Both the position numbers and the translations under genes were made by a program. The notes below the pieces were generated by a model, which had not been told where the DNA came from, searched no databases, and saw only the letters and a list, made by a program, of their open reading frames with translations. Below are positions 1-8,644 of a DNA stretch of 64,000 nt, in pieces. The stretch's first letter is position 1. Every line of letters starts with the position of its first letter. The DNA comes from Neolewinella maritima. Lineage in GTDB: Bacteria; Bacteroidota; Bacteroidia; Chitinophagales; Saprospiraceae. The stretch covers positions 1,240,001 through 1,304,000 of the forward strand of contig NZ_CAKLPZ010000001.1 of NCBI RefSeq assembly GCF_923081025.1, written 5' to 3'.

Positions 1-681
1 GTCGTAAAATTCCTGAATGATGGCCAGTACTTCCTCCGGGGTGTCGACCAGGGGAAGCAGATCCATGTCAGCCGGGCTGATGGTCTTTTCCCGTTCCGAC
101 ATCGTATCGAAAATCCACTGCCGCAGGCCCTGCCAGTAGTCGGTACCCACCAGAATGACCGGTACCGGGGTGATCTTCTTGGTCTGAATGAGGGTGAGTA
201 CCTCGAAGAGCTCGTCCATCGTGCCGAAGCCACCGGGGCAGCAGACGAAGGCCTGGGCGTACTTCACGAACATGACCTTGCGCACGAAGAAGTACCGGAA
301 GTCGATGTCCTTGTCGTCATCTACGTAGGCGTTGCTACTCTGCTCGAAGGGCAGGTCGATGTTGAGGCCGATGCTGGCCCCCTTGCTATCGTGCGCGCCT
401 TTGTTGCCAGCTTCCATGATGCCGGGGCCGCCGCCCGTGATGATGCCATAGCCCTGGCGGACCAGTAGCCGACCGATCTCGGTGGCCGTCTTGTAGTACT
501 TGTGGTCGGGCTTGGTCCGGGCCGATCCGAATATGCTTACACAGGGGCCGATGCGGTTCATCACCTCAAAGCCTTCCACGAACTCGCTGATCACTTTAAA
601 CATGGTCCAGCTGTCTTCCCCAAAGGGGGCGGTATTCCAGCGGCGGGGGGCGTGGCGATCCAGCCCGTTAAAATCACTCAT
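1..681 (-). CDS. LOG family (TIGR00730) nucleotide-binding protein, partial at left window edge
   Basis: The frame starts at an ATG (complement of 679-681) and is open to the window edge, so the C-terminus lies outside. Translated by eye, it carries the two signatures of the Rossmann-fold LOG family (formerly called lysine decarboxylase-like): GGGPGIMEAGNKGA and, further on, PGGFGTMDELFE. These form the nucleotide-phosphate binding and catalytic site of cytokinin riboside 5'-monophosphate phosphoribohydrolases. The N-terminal region (NGLDRHAPRRWNT, then GPCVSIFGSAR) resembles the longer bacterial TIGR00730 subgroup. Family members cleave nucleoside monophosphates such as AMP to base and ribose 5-phosphate in the cytosol; the substrate here is not known. 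A TATATTCG box lies about 80 bp upstream. The family assignment is firm and the exact substrate is inference. Confidence 0.9.
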   Translation of the reverse strand, partial: MSDFNGLDRHAPRRWNTAPFGEDSWTMFKVISEFVEGFEVMNRIGPCVSIFGSARTKPDHKYYKTATEIGRLLVRQGYGIITGGGPGIMEAGNKGAHDSKGASIGLNIDLPFEQSSNAYVDDDKDIDFRYFFVRKVMFVKYAQAFVCCPGGFGTMDELFEVLTLIQTKKITPVPVILVGTDYWQGLRQWIFDTMSEREKTISPADMDLLPLVDTPEEVLAIIQEFYD

Positions 682-759
682 ATAGTAGGTCGGTTAAACG
701 AGGCGGGTACAAACGCGCCGCCGGAAGACAATGCCTGAACGACCAAAACGGTTGCCTTA

Positions 760-767
760 CGAATATA
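760..767 (-). promoter_or_regulatory. Putative -7 promoter box TATATTCG for the LOG-family gene
   Basis: Read on the minus strand the sequence is TATATTCG, one base from the Bacteroidota -7 consensus TAnnTTTG. It lies about 80 bp upstream of the LOG-family ATG. No convincing -33 element was identified. Confidence 0.35.
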
Positions 768-869
768 TTTTGACCGCTAGGCAACGCAACCCCCCGGCCC
801 GTCGTTCTTTCCAGCGAATATTCGCTTCTCTAACTCGCGCCAGCATTCTGGCGGCCTAACAAACACTAG

Positions 870-1118
870 ATGACTACCTTATCTCCTCAGGCCGTAGCCA
901 CCCGCAGCGCCTTTCTACTGCAATTAAGCAACGAGCTCCAGCTACCGAGTGAGCGCCTGCACGGCTTCACTCGTCTGCGCGAAGATCTCTTTCTGGACAC
1001 CATGGACGTCGAGCTACTCATCGCCGGCCTGGAGCGCCGCCTCGAATACTACCTCACCGAGGAGGAAGCCAGCCAGATAGAGACTGTCGGCGACCTGCAG
1101 CATTTCTTCCTCCGCTAA
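870..1118 (+). CDS. Acyl-carrier-protein-like small protein lacking the phosphopantetheine serine
   Basis: This 82-residue acidic protein has the ACP helical pattern in its second half: a DLFLDTMDVELLIAGLE stretch aligning with the helix II motif DSLD-x-VEL, then EEEASQIETVGDLQHFF aligning with the typical ACP C-terminus (EEAEKITTVGD...). The residue at the Ser attachment site is Thr44, in D43-T44-M45-D46, so standard 4'-phosphopantetheinylation is doubtful. It stands alone: the next gene is convergent and overlaps its stop by three bases, and the LOG gene upstream is divergent. It may be an ACP-fold protein with another role. The ACP-like call is inferred from pattern similarity only. Confidence 0.6.
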   Translation: MTTLSPQAVATRSAFLLQLSNELQLPSERLHGFTRLREDLFLDTMDVELLIAGLERRLEYYLTEEEASQIETVGDLQHFFLR

Positions 1119-1543
1119 TCCTCGCTTGCCGGATCGGCATCACCGTCACTCATCTCCCCCCCACGCGGGGCGCGCTGCAGCAAAAAGCTGAAAATGAATC
1201 CTTCGTAGCGCGACTGTAGCGACAGGATATCACCCTCCAGCGCGATCACCTCATAGTCCAGGGGTACCATCACGCCGCTGGTGGATAGTTCGTTGCCTTC
1301 CCGGACGTAGCTCCCACGCTGCGGCTCGTTGTCCTCGCTCAGCAGGTTGGTGGTGAAGGCGCCGTCGGACCCGAAGTCGAGGTAAAGGCCGTCCAGGACA
1401 CCCGTTTTTACATTATCCCGCCGCGCCTCGACCAGCTCCCAGCGGCCTTCCAGCTGCGTGGTGGCTTCTTCGGGCAGCTCGGCGGCATCACTGCCACAGG
1501 CGAAGAATAGATAGGGTAGGCTGAGCAGGAACACGAAACGCAT
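1115..1543 (-). CDS. Predicted small lipoprotein (lipocalin-like size), unknown function
   Basis: This 142-residue protein starts at the ATG at 1543, which gives a clean lipoprotein signal (MRFVFLLSLPYLFFAC) with the lipobox cysteine at residue 16. A longer frame is open upstream but would run into sua5. The mature part contains LEGRWELVEARRD near the start and alternating hydrophobic/charged segments, like the small beta-barrel lipoproteins of Bacteroidota (lipocalin-like or META-like). It ends in an acidic tail, EMSDGDADPASED. It follows sua5 on the same strand by about 45 bp and may be co-transcribed. The family is not recognised with certainty. Envelope location is inferred from the lipobox. 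Confidence 0.7.
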   Translation of the reverse strand: MRFVFLLSLPYLFFACGSDAAELPEEATTQLEGRWELVEARRDNVKTGVLDGLYLDFGSDGAFTTNLLSEDNEPQRGSYVREGNELSTSGVMVPLDYEVIALEGDILSLQSRYEGFIFSFLLQRAPRGGEMSDGDADPASED

Positions 1544-1589
1544 GGGCTGAAGGAATTGCACTTCCCGAAACAGGAAAGACCGCAGATTG

Positions 1590-2534
1590 TTATACCGCCG
1601 CCCGCCGCAACCGGTCGTTGATGGCCCGCCCCAGGCCGGTCTCCGGTACCAGCTCCACGCTAGCTTCGGTATACGGCCCATCGGCTAGCTGGCGCAGTAC
1701 CCCGAATAGCCGTTGGGCCGCCTCCTGTAGCGAGCCGCTGGGTGATAAATTGAAGGTATGCGGTCCACTCGGGCGATCCGCGCCGAAGCAGACCACCGCA
1801 CAGCGTTCCGTACCCCGCACCTGCGCCCGCGCCACTAAAGTTAGCCGGATGCCGGGCGAATAGTGGCTCATCAGCATACCGGGAGCCTGCGGCCGGCTGC
1901 TACTCTGGGTCTGCACCTGCACGCGGTGGCCCAGCACATCCTCCAACTGCTCGACCGGGGTGCCGCCCTTGCGCAGTACGACCACCTCCGGACCGTCGAA
2001 TCGTACGATCGTACTCTCCAGGCCGACCCGGCAGGGACCGCCGTCGAGGATGTAGTCTACCCGCTCACCGAGCTGGGCGGCTACGTGGGCGGCGGTGGTG
2101 GGACTAACGTAGCCAAAGGGATTAGCGCTCGGAGCCGCGACCGGGAAGTCAACCAGCTGGAGTACCGCCTGCGTGAGGGGGTGGTCCGGCACGCGCAAGG
2201 CTACGGTGGGCAGACCGGCCGTGACCAGATCGGGCACCTCAGTCCGGCGGGGGAGCACCAGGGTCAGGGGGCCGGGCCAGCAGACCCTGGCCAGCACCTG
2301 AGCGGCGTCGGGGACCGAATGGGCGTAAGTGAGGATACGATCGGCAGTAGCCTGGTGCAGGATGAGGGGGTCGAAGTGCGGACGATTCTTGGCACTGAAT
2401 ACTTTACTTACGGCCACTACGTCTAATGCATTGGCGCCCAGGCCGTAAACGGTTTCGGTGGGTAGTGCGACGAGCTGGCCAGTGATGAGGCGGCGGGCGG
2501 CTTCGGCGGGGTCAGTGGCGATCGGGGCGGACAT
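1590..2534 (-). CDS. sua5: Threonylcarbamoyl-AMP synthase, Sua5 type
   Basis: This 314-residue cytosolic enzyme makes L-threonylcarbamoyladenylate from Thr, bicarbonate and ATP for the t6A37 modification of ANN-decoding tRNAs. The YrdC domain is at the N-terminus, with the ALPTETVYGLGANA motif and the KNRPHFDPLILH substrate-binding segment (KxR), followed by the APSAN motif (SANPFGYVSPTTA). The extra C-terminal Sua5 domain (about residues 200-314), linked through the PGMLMSHYSPG segment, separates it from the shorter TsaC. The start ATG at 2534 is consistent with the family N-terminus. A TACTATTG sequence immediately upstream resembles a weak -7 box. Confidence 0.95.
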   Translation of the reverse strand: MSAPIATDPAEAARRLITGQLVALPTETVYGLGANALDVVAVSKVFSAKNRPHFDPLILHQATADRILTYAHSVPDAAQVLARVCWPGPLTLVLPRRTEVPDLVTAGLPTVALRVPDHPLTQAVLQLVDFPVAAPSANPFGYVSPTTAAHVAAQLGERVDYILDGGPCRVGLESTIVRFDGPEVVVLRKGGTPVEQLEDVLGHRVQVQTQSSSRPQAPGMLMSHYSPGIRLTLVARAQVRGTERCAVVCFGADRPSGPHTFNLSPSGSLQEAAQRLFGVLRQLADGPYTEASVELVPETGLGRAINDRLRRAAV

Positions 2535-2590
2535 GGACCGGCAATAGTAAGCTTAATCCGGGTACTATCTTCGTTCTTCACCCCTAGCTT

Positions 2591-3391
2591 GTGCGCCAAC
2601 CGTCCCTTCCTCCGCTGACTGACGTGGTGGGTCACCGACCCAGCAGGTTGTTTATTTTCCTGGCCGGCTTCTTCGTCGCCAACGCGCAGGTAGCGGAGCT
2701 GATCGGCGTGAAGATATTTGCCCTGGAGGATACGCTGGGTATCGCTCCCTGGAACTTCAACCTCTTCGGTGAGCTGGGGGCGCTACAATTTTCCGCCGGC
2801 GTTTTGCTGTGGCCGGTCGTCTTCGTGATCACCGACCTGCTCAACGAGTACTACGGGGAGCGGGGCGTGCGGCTACTGAGCTACTTTACGGTCGTCCTGA
2901 TCGGCTATGCCTTTGTGATGATTTTCGCGGCCATTCAGCTCAGTCCGGCCGATTGGTGGCGGGCGGGGGCGCAGGTGCAGGGGGTGCCCGATAGCCAGGC
3001 CGCGTTCCGGCTGGTGTTCGGTCAGGGCCTGTTCATCATCGTGGGCTCGCTACTGGCTTTTCTGATCGGGCAGTTGACGGACGCGTACGTATTTCACCGC
3101 ATCCGGGCGCGCACCGGGCAGGGTAAGTTGTGGCTGCGCGCTACCGGGTCTACGGTAGTGAGCCAGCTGGTGGATAGCTTCGTAGTACTCTACGTAGCGT
3201 TTAAACTCGGACCGGAACTATTCGGAGGAGTGACCGAGCCCTGGCCCTGGCCGCGTATCCTGGCGGTGGCTACGGTGCAGTATGTATTTAAGTTCGTGAT
3301 GGCAGTGGGCTTGACGCCGGTGATCTATGTACTGCACGGGGTGATCGATCGGTACCTGGGTCGTGGGTTAGCCGCGGAAGAGACTGAGTAG
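2591..3391 (+). CDS. Queuosine precursor transporter (VUT family, YhhQ/QueP-like)
   Basis: This 266-residue integral inner-membrane protein has about six hydrophobic helices. It shows the VUT/YhhQ hallmarks: an early FFVANAQVAELIGVKIF helix, the VFVITDLLNEYYGERGVR loop and, in the second half, STVVSQLVDSFVVLYVAFK. Family members import queuosine precursors such as preQ0 or preQ1 for tRNA modification. The start is GTG; no in-frame ATG lies nearby upstream. It is divergent from sua5, another tRNA-modification gene, with about 55 bp between starts, so the two could share a regulatory region (inference). Confidence 0.9.
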   Translation: MRQPSLPPLTDVVGHRPSRLFIFLAGFFVANAQVAELIGVKIFALEDTLGIAPWNFNLFGELGALQFSAGVLLWPVVFVITDLLNEYYGERGVRLLSYFTVVLIGYAFVMIFAAIQLSPADWWRAGAQVQGVPDSQAAFRLVFGQGLFIIVGSLLAFLIGQLTDAYVFHRIRARTGQGKLWLRATGSTVVSQLVDSFVVLYVAFKLGPELFGGVTEPWPWPRILAVATVQYVFKFVMAVGLTPVIYVLHGVIDRYLGRGLAAEETE

Positions 3392-3476
3392 CAGGGCGGC
3401 AGGCCAGGTCGGATGGTAGTCCGTCACCCATCACTATAGCGGGCTATCCCCTCCCTTTCCTCCCGTGTGGGAACGC

Positions 3477-4355
3477 TCATGGATGCAAACTGTGGGTAAC
3501 GGTAGCCAGGAACGCCCGCAGCCGCCACCAGTAGCCATCGTCGCCGATCTCGGTGATGTTGTCGTGCCCGGCCCCGGGAATAATGTAGAGTTCCTTGACC
3601 TGACTGCCCAGGGCGGCGTAAAGCTGGCGGCCGTTATCTACGTCGATGCGCTGGTCCTGCTCGCCGTGGATGATCAGCGTAGGTTGCTGTACGGCACGTG
3701 CGTCTTCCAGGGGGTGTACCTCCCGGTGAACGTAGCGGGCCAGGCGCTCGCTGTGATCGAGCACCGTGTCAGTGAGCTGTCGGGGTAGTGGTAGCCCGGT
3801 CAGGCGGCGGGCGTAGAGGTTGATGATTTGCCCTAAATGCGTAAAGGCACTTTCCACCACACCGAAGTCGATCTCGTCACTACTGGCCAGCGCACGCAGG
3901 GCTACCGCGCCGCCCATGCTGTGGCCGAACACCCCGGTGGGCAGGTCACCGCCCAGGTAGCGCAGCTTGCGCACCGCCTGTACCACGTCCTGCCACTCAT
4001 GAAAGCCGAAGCTGGTGAACTGTCCGCCACTACGCCCGTGGGCGCGGGCGTCAAAGAGCAGTACGTTGTAGCCGAAGGGGGCAAGTTGGGGCAGGTACTC
4101 CAGGTATACTTCCTTGGCGCTGTCTTTGCCGTGCAGAATGACCAGATTACCCCGCGCGGGCACGGTGGCAGGCACGTAGAAATAGCTGAGATCGATGCCC
4201 TCGGTGGTGCGCATCAGTCCCCCCTCGAAGCGGAAGCCCAGATCGCTGGGGTCCAGGTTGCCCAGGCGGCGGCGGGGGCGCACGATGGCCTCGGGCAGCC
4301 AGCTGCGCAGCGCCAAGAACAGCAGTACGGGAAGAAGCAGGAGAAGCCAGTACAT
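3477..4355 (-). CDS. Membrane-anchored alpha/beta hydrolase
   Basis: From the ATG at 4355 the protein has 292 residues and opens with one transmembrane segment (MYWLLLLLPVLLFLALRS). A longer upstream frame would cross the divergent gene. The rest is an alpha/beta-hydrolase domain of the BAAT/serine aminopeptidase type. It has the oxyanion strand LVILHGKDSAKE, nucleophile elbow GHSMGG, acid region LIIHGEQDQRIDVDNG and catalytic His in PGAGHDNITEIG. The active domain is probably exposed on one face of the membrane; the substrate is unknown. It is divergent from the DUF2207 gene. Confidence 0.85.
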   Translation of the reverse strand: MYWLLLLLPVLLFLALRSWLPEAIVRPRRRLGNLDPSDLGFRFEGGLMRTTEGIDLSYFYVPATVPARGNLVILHGKDSAKEVYLEYLPQLAPFGYNVLLFDARAHGRSGGQFTSFGFHEWQDVVQAVRKLRYLGGDLPTGVFGHSMGGAVALRALASSDEIDFGVVESAFTHLGQIINLYARRLTGLPLPRQLTDTVLDHSERLARYVHREVHPLEDARAVQQPTLIIHGEQDQRIDVDNGRQLYAALGSQVKELYIIPGAGHDNITEIGDDGYWWRLRAFLATVTHSLHP

Positions 4356-4464
4356 GGGGACAAGATACGGTACGAATGGGCGTCGGTCGGCCCGGAATCT
4401 GACTTGGTCGAACAGAATTTGTCGCGGCTGGGGCAGCGGTACATTGGAGCACAAATCCATCGTC

Positions 4465-6120
4465 TTGCGCTACCTACTCTTCGTAGTACTTCCGTTTCTC
4501 GCCTCCCCCGCAATACTATTCGCTCAGGAGCGCTTCCGGACGTGGCACACCGAGATCGTACTGCACACCGACCGCTCGGCGGAGGTCACCGAGACCATCA
4601 CCGTAGTGGCCGAGGGCCGTTCGGTGAAGCGGGGCATCACCCGGACGTTCCCGGCGCCGGTCAAGCTGCTCGACGTACGGCGCGACGGGCGCAGTGAGCC
4701 GTACCACACGGACCGCAAGGGTGGGGGAGTGACGCTGTACGTCGGACAGAAGGATAAACTAATTTCTCCGGGCACCTATACCTACCGGCTGCGCTACCGG
4801 ATCGAGGGAGCCGTCCTGGCCTACGATTCGCTGGACGAGCTTTCCTTCGACCTGATCGGTCCGAAGTTAGATTTCCTCATCGAGCAGTTGACCGCCATGC
4901 TCCAGTATCCCGCGGATGCCTTGCCCGTACAGTACGCCTGCTACACGGGTAGCGTCGGTGATACGGAGCGCGCGTGTAGCCTGGCGCCCGGGGACCCACA
5001 AAATTTGATCTTCACCGGACGCGGCACTTTCGGACAGGGTAGGGTGGCTACGGTAGCGGTGGGCTTCGCTCCCGGAGTTTTCGCTGTAGCCGACCGTGCT
5101 GCGGCTACCCCAATTCCCCCTTCCTCCCCAGCCCATCGCTACGGATTGCTGGGCGTTCTGCTAGTTGGCGGCTTTATCGCCTACCGCTACGCGCTCAGTA
5201 GCTGGCGGGAGCACGGGGTAGACCCGCCGGCTCCAGCTACCGGTGCGCGGTACGCTCCGCCACATGGATATTCCCCCGCGGAACTGGCTTACCTGAGTGG
5301 ACGGGGAGGCAGCGCAGCCGGCTTTACTGCCTCATTACTAGACCTGGCTACCCGGGGCTATCTACGGATCGAAGAAGGACGTACGCACTTCGAACTCCAC
5401 AAGACGAATAAGGACCTTCCTCCCGATCCGGCCCCCGAGCAGCAGCTACTGTACCGTAGTCTGTTCGACGGTGCGAAGCGGGTGAAACTCAGGCAGTCGT
5501 ACGATAAGAAGCTGCGGACGATATCGAATAAGCACGACCAAGCCGTTGCGGAGCGGCACCCGGGCTTTCTGTATCAGGGCCACAACAGCCGGCGGGTACT
5601 GCCCCTCTTCCTGATTTTGCTGCTCACCGTGCTTACCGCCGTTCTGCTTATCCGGACGGACCCCGCGCACGCCGGCATCGGCTACGTGGCGGTGTTTGGC
5701 GTCCTATCGCTCATCGCCATCGGAGTCTACTGGTACGCAATCGCCCAGCCCTCCCCGGAAAAGGTGCGGCTACTTGCCGAAATCAAAGCATTTCGCACCT
5801 ATTTGAGTATGTCAGAGAAGAAGCGGCGTGCACTGCCTGATGCACCGGAGATGACGGTTGCCCACTACGAGGAGTTATTACCCTATGCGATCGCACTGGG
5901 CGTGCATACGAAGTGGTCGGACTACTTCGGGGAGTTATTGACCGTGCAAAACTACCGTCCGCACTACGCGATGGGGGGACGAGCCTTCAGTGCCAATCAC
6001 TTCAGCACCCAGCTAAGCAGTACGGTGCAGCAGGCTACGGTAGCTCCCAGCCAGTCGTCTGGCGGCGGCGGGTCGGCCGGCGGAGGAAGTAGCGGCGGAG
6101 GGGGTGCCGGTGGCTGGTAA
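4465..6120 (+). CDS. DUF2207 domain membrane protein
   Basis: The chosen TTG start at 4465 gives a good signal peptide (RYLLFVVLPFLASPAILFAQ) and 551 residues. The open frame extends upstream but overlaps the divergent hydrolase gene. The N-terminal extracytoplasmic DUF2207 domain (about residues 20-210) includes EVTETITVVAEGRSVKRGI. Then come a membrane helix (YGLLGVLLVGGFIAYRY), a cytoplasmic segment with the AELAYLSGRGG-type motif, two further helices (VLPLFLILLLTVLTAVLLI and a second one), and the glycine/serine-rich tail GGGGSAGGGSSGGGGAGGW typical of this family. Function is unknown in the family. The gene ends just before the rocD promoter box. Confidence 0.85.
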   Translation: MRYLLFVVLPFLASPAILFAQERFRTWHTEIVLHTDRSAEVTETITVVAEGRSVKRGITRTFPAPVKLLDVRRDGRSEPYHTDRKGGGVTLYVGQKDKLISPGTYTYRLRYRIEGAVLAYDSLDELSFDLIGPKLDFLIEQLTAMLQYPADALPVQYACYTGSVGDTERACSLAPGDPQNLIFTGRGTFGQGRVATVAVGFAPGVFAVADRAAATPIPPSSPAHRYGLLGVLLVGGFIAYRYALSSWREHGVDPPAPATGARYAPPHGYSPAELAYLSGRGGSAAGFTASLLDLATRGYLRIEEGRTHFELHKTNKDLPPDPAPEQQLLYRSLFDGAKRVKLRQSYDKKLRTISNKHDQAVAERHPGFLYQGHNSRRVLPLFLILLLTVLTAVLLIRTDPAHAGIGYVAVFGVLSLIAIGVYWYAIAQPSPEKVRLLAEIKAFRTYLSMSEKKRRALPDAPEMTVAHYEELLPYAIALGVHTKWSDYFGELLTVQNYRPHYAMGGRAFSANHFSTQLSSTVQQATVAPSQSSGGGGSAGGGSSGGGGAGGW

Positions 6121-6126
6121 AGCGAG

Positions 6127-6134
6127 TACCTTTG
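6127..6134 (+). promoter_or_regulatory. -7 promoter box TACCTTTG, four bases before the rocD ATG
   Basis: The sequence is a perfect match to the Bacteroidota TAnnTTTG box and lies between the DUF2207 stop codon and the rocD ATG. Only TAGT separates it from the ATG, so transcription would begin at or next to the start codon, giving a leaderless message (inference). Confidence 0.6.
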
Positions 6135-6138
6135 TAGT

Positions 6139-7416
6139 ATGACCGCCCAAGACTACATCGCCCAGGAAGACCGCCACGGAGCCCACAATTACCACCCCCT
6201 ACCCGTCGTACTGGCGGAAGGCCGGGGCGTCTACGTATACGACGTGGACGGCAAGCAGTATTTCGACTTCCTAAGCGCCTATTCGGCCGTCAACCAGGGG
6301 CACTGCCACCCCCGGATCGTCGGGGTGATGCAGAAGCAATCGTCTAAGCTAACCCTCACCAGCCGGGCCTTTCACAACGATCAGCTCGGTCCCTACGAGG
6401 AATTCCTCACCGACTACTTCTCCTTCGAGAAGGTGCTCCCCATGAATACCGGCGCCGAAGCCGTAGAAACCGCCATCAAACTCTGCCGCAAGTGGGGCTA
6501 TGAGGTAAAGGGCATCCCCACGGATAAGGCACGCATCATCGTGTGCGGACAAAACTTCCACGGCCGTACCACCACCATTATCAGCTTCAGTTCCGATCCG
6601 AACGCCAAGGGCAACTTCGGTCCCTACACGCCAGGCTTCGAGAGCATCCCCTACGGCGATGTGGACGCACTACGCGCCGCACTAGCCAACGATCCGGCCA
6701 CCATTGCCGGCGTACTGGTAGAACCCATTCAGGGGGAAGCCGGGGTGTTCGTCCCTCAGGATGATTACATTCCCTCCATCGCTGCCGCCTGCCGGGAGCA
6801 CAATGTGCTGTTCATCGCCGATGAGATCCAGACGGGCATCGGTCGCACGGGTGCCCTGCTGCGTATCTGTGGCGACTGCAGCTGCGCCGGACACTGCGAG
6901 CGACAGTCCACCTATACCCGGCCGGATATCCTGATTCTCGGTAAGGCTCTCAGCGGAGGCACCTATCCGGTTTCGGCCGTGCTGGCCGACGACGCCATCA
7001 TGCACGTCATCAAGCCCGGACAGCACGGTAGCACCTTCGGCGGTAACCCGGTCGCCTGTGCCGTAGCCCGCGAGGCCCTGGAGGTCGTGGTAGACGAAAA
7101 GCTCACGCAGAACGCCCGCCAGTTAGGTCACCTGTTCCGGGAGCGCATGCAGGAGCTGGTCGATCGCCATCCCGACACCCTCCGATTAGTGCGGGGCAAG
7201 GGACTACTCAACGCGCTGGTCATCAACGATTCGGAAGACAGCGATACGGCCTGGAACCTCTGTATGGCACTGGCCGAGCGCGGACTTCTGGCCAAACCCA
7301 CCCACGGTAACATCATTCGTTTTGCACCCCCTCTGGTGATCTCCGAAGCGGAACTCCGGGAAGCCTGTGACATCATCGCCGCAACCGTTGCCAACCTGAG
7401 CGTACCTACGGCTTAA
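6139..7416 (+). CDS. rocD: Ornithine aminotransferase (ornithine--oxo-acid transaminase)
   Basis: This 425-residue PLP enzyme interconverts ornithine plus 2-oxoglutarate with glutamate semialdehyde plus glutamate, in cytosolic arginine/proline metabolism. Family features are YDVDGKQYFDFLSAYSAVNQGH near residue 35, the PLP-binding NTGAEAVETAIKLCRKWGY segment, EPIQGEAGV, the Asp of FIADEIQTGIGRTG, and the Schiff-base lysine in LILGKALSGG. Just before the lysine lies an insertion with four cysteines, Cys244, 247, 249 and 253 (CGDCSCAGHCERQ), which standard enzymes lack. Its 3' end overlaps the convergent ribD by 11 bp. The assignment is firm; the role of the cysteines is unknown. Confidence 0.93.
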   Translation: MTAQDYIAQEDRHGAHNYHPLPVVLAEGRGVYVYDVDGKQYFDFLSAYSAVNQGHCHPRIVGVMQKQSSKLTLTSRAFHNDQLGPYEEFLTDYFSFEKVLPMNTGAEAVETAIKLCRKWGYEVKGIPTDKARIIVCGQNFHGRTTTIISFSSDPNAKGNFGPYTPGFESIPYGDVDALRAALANDPATIAGVLVEPIQGEAGVFVPQDDYIPSIAAACREHNVLFIADEIQTGIGRTGALLRICGDCSCAGHCERQSTYTRPDILILGKALSGGTYPVSAVLADDAIMHVIKPGQHGSTFGGNPVACAVAREALEVVVDEKLTQNARQLGHLFRERMQELVDRHPDTLRLVRGKGLLNALVINDSEDSDTAWNLCMALAERGLLAKPTHGNIIRFAPPLVISEAELREACDIIAATVANLSVPTA

Positions 7417-8470
7417 GCTTCTGCTGCCGGGTGTATACCGCCAGCGTATCCGTGCCGATCCGTTCGCGGCGTACTAAGTGTGCCGTTGCGGGCAGTACGG
7501 GGGCGGGCAGACCGGTACCGAAGCGCCCCGTGCCGGTGAATACGCGCGCTTCATCCCACAGCCCGTGTTCCAGGAAGGCGTGGAGCAGGGTAGCGCCACC
7601 CTCTACCGTCACGTGACCGAGTTTAAGCTCATAGAGCTTTTTCATGATGCGGCGAAAGGCCTTCTTGCTCAGCTCCTTGTCCTTCATCTCGATGGTGTCC
7701 GCTTTCAGCTTCGCTGCCTTGCGGCCGGTAAATACCAGGGGCCGCTGCCCACCGGCCTGGAAAATACCCTCCTTTCCGGTCAGCCGGTCGCGCAGGTCGA
7801 TGACCACGGGCCGTGGATCGGGCCCGGGAAAAAGCCTGGCGTTGAGTTGGGGGTCGTCGTCGATGATCGTCCGTGCACCTACCAGGACCGCGTTGGTCTG
7901 CGTGCGCCAGCGGTGAGTAAGCCGCCGGCTGATGGGGTTAGTGATCCAGTAACTGCGGTCGCGATCTTTGGGGCGTAAAAAACCGTCGGCCGACTGTGCG
8001 TACTTGAGCAGTATGAAGGGGCGGTGCTCCGTAGTGAATACGCTGCGGCCCGCATTCGTCGCCCGGGTCGGCCCGAAGTCCGGATACTCCTTGACCCGTA
8101 TACCGGCCTCCCGCAGGATACCCGCTCCCCGCCCCGAGATCTCATCCGTCGTATCCCGCTGCGCAAAGACCACCTTGCGGATGTGCTCCTTCAGGATCAG
8201 ACCGGTACAGGCAGGCGTGCGACCCTTGATGCAGCAGGGCTCCAGACTTACGTACATTACGGATTCGGGGATGAGTGACCGGTCCGCCGCGGCGACTGAG
8301 TCCAGACAGTTGACCTCGGCGTGCGCCTGTCCCGCTACCTGATGGTAGCCCTCTCCAATGATGCGCCCCTCGTGAAGCAGTACGGCACCGACCCGGGGAT
8401 TGTCCCTTACGCGGGAATCGGCCAAAGAGGCGAGTTGGGCCGTGCGCCCCAGGATGTCAATATTCTTCAC
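7406..8470 (-). CDS. ribD: Bifunctional riboflavin biosynthesis protein RibD
   Basis: This 354-residue cytosolic protein combines diaminohydroxyphosphoribosylaminopyrimidine deaminase (about residues 1-145) with 5-amino-6-(5-phosphoribosylamino)uracil reductase (about 150-354), the second and third steps of riboflavin synthesis. The deaminase zinc site is seen as AHAEVN and PCCIKGRTPACT. The reductase part shows RPFILLKYAQSADGFL, then TVEGGATLLHAFL near the end. It overlaps rocD tail to tail. The start ATG at 8470 fits the family. Confidence 0.95.
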   Translation of the reverse strand: MKNIDILGRTAQLASLADSRVRDNPRVGAVLLHEGRIIGEGYHQVAGQAHAEVNCLDSVAAADRSLIPESVMYVSLEPCCIKGRTPACTGLILKEHIRKVVFAQRDTTDEISGRGAGILREAGIRVKEYPDFGPTRATNAGRSVFTTEHRPFILLKYAQSADGFLRPKDRDRSYWITNPISRRLTHRWRTQTNAVLVGARTIIDDDPQLNARLFPGPDPRPVVIDLRDRLTGKEGIFQAGGQRPLVFTGRKAAKLKADTIEMKDKELSKKAFRRIMKKLYELKLGHVTVEGGATLLHAFLEHGLWDEARVFTGTGRFGTGLPAPVLPATAHLVRRERIGTDTLAVYTRQQKLKP

Positions 8471-8644
8471 TAGTACAGTTGGCTATGTAGCGTGGCTGAG
8501 GGGCTTACGCCGATTTTGTCTTGGATTAAGGATAATATGCATTCAACATGTGGCTTATTTTCTCATTTAATAGATATATGAGTACGGTGGACCACCTAGT
8601 TTCCTGTTCATGTTCCGATCCCTTTCCCAATATACCCTAACCCA

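Noticed and set aside
4195-4464. N-terminal extension of the DUF2207 protein
   Set aside because: It would overlap the divergent hydrolase gene and place a basic, low-quality sequence before a good signal peptide. The TTG at 4465 is preferred.
7478-8342. Several long plus-strand frames opposite ribD
   Set aside because: They are shadows of a high-GC coding region; none has a recognisable domain, while ribD is unambiguous.
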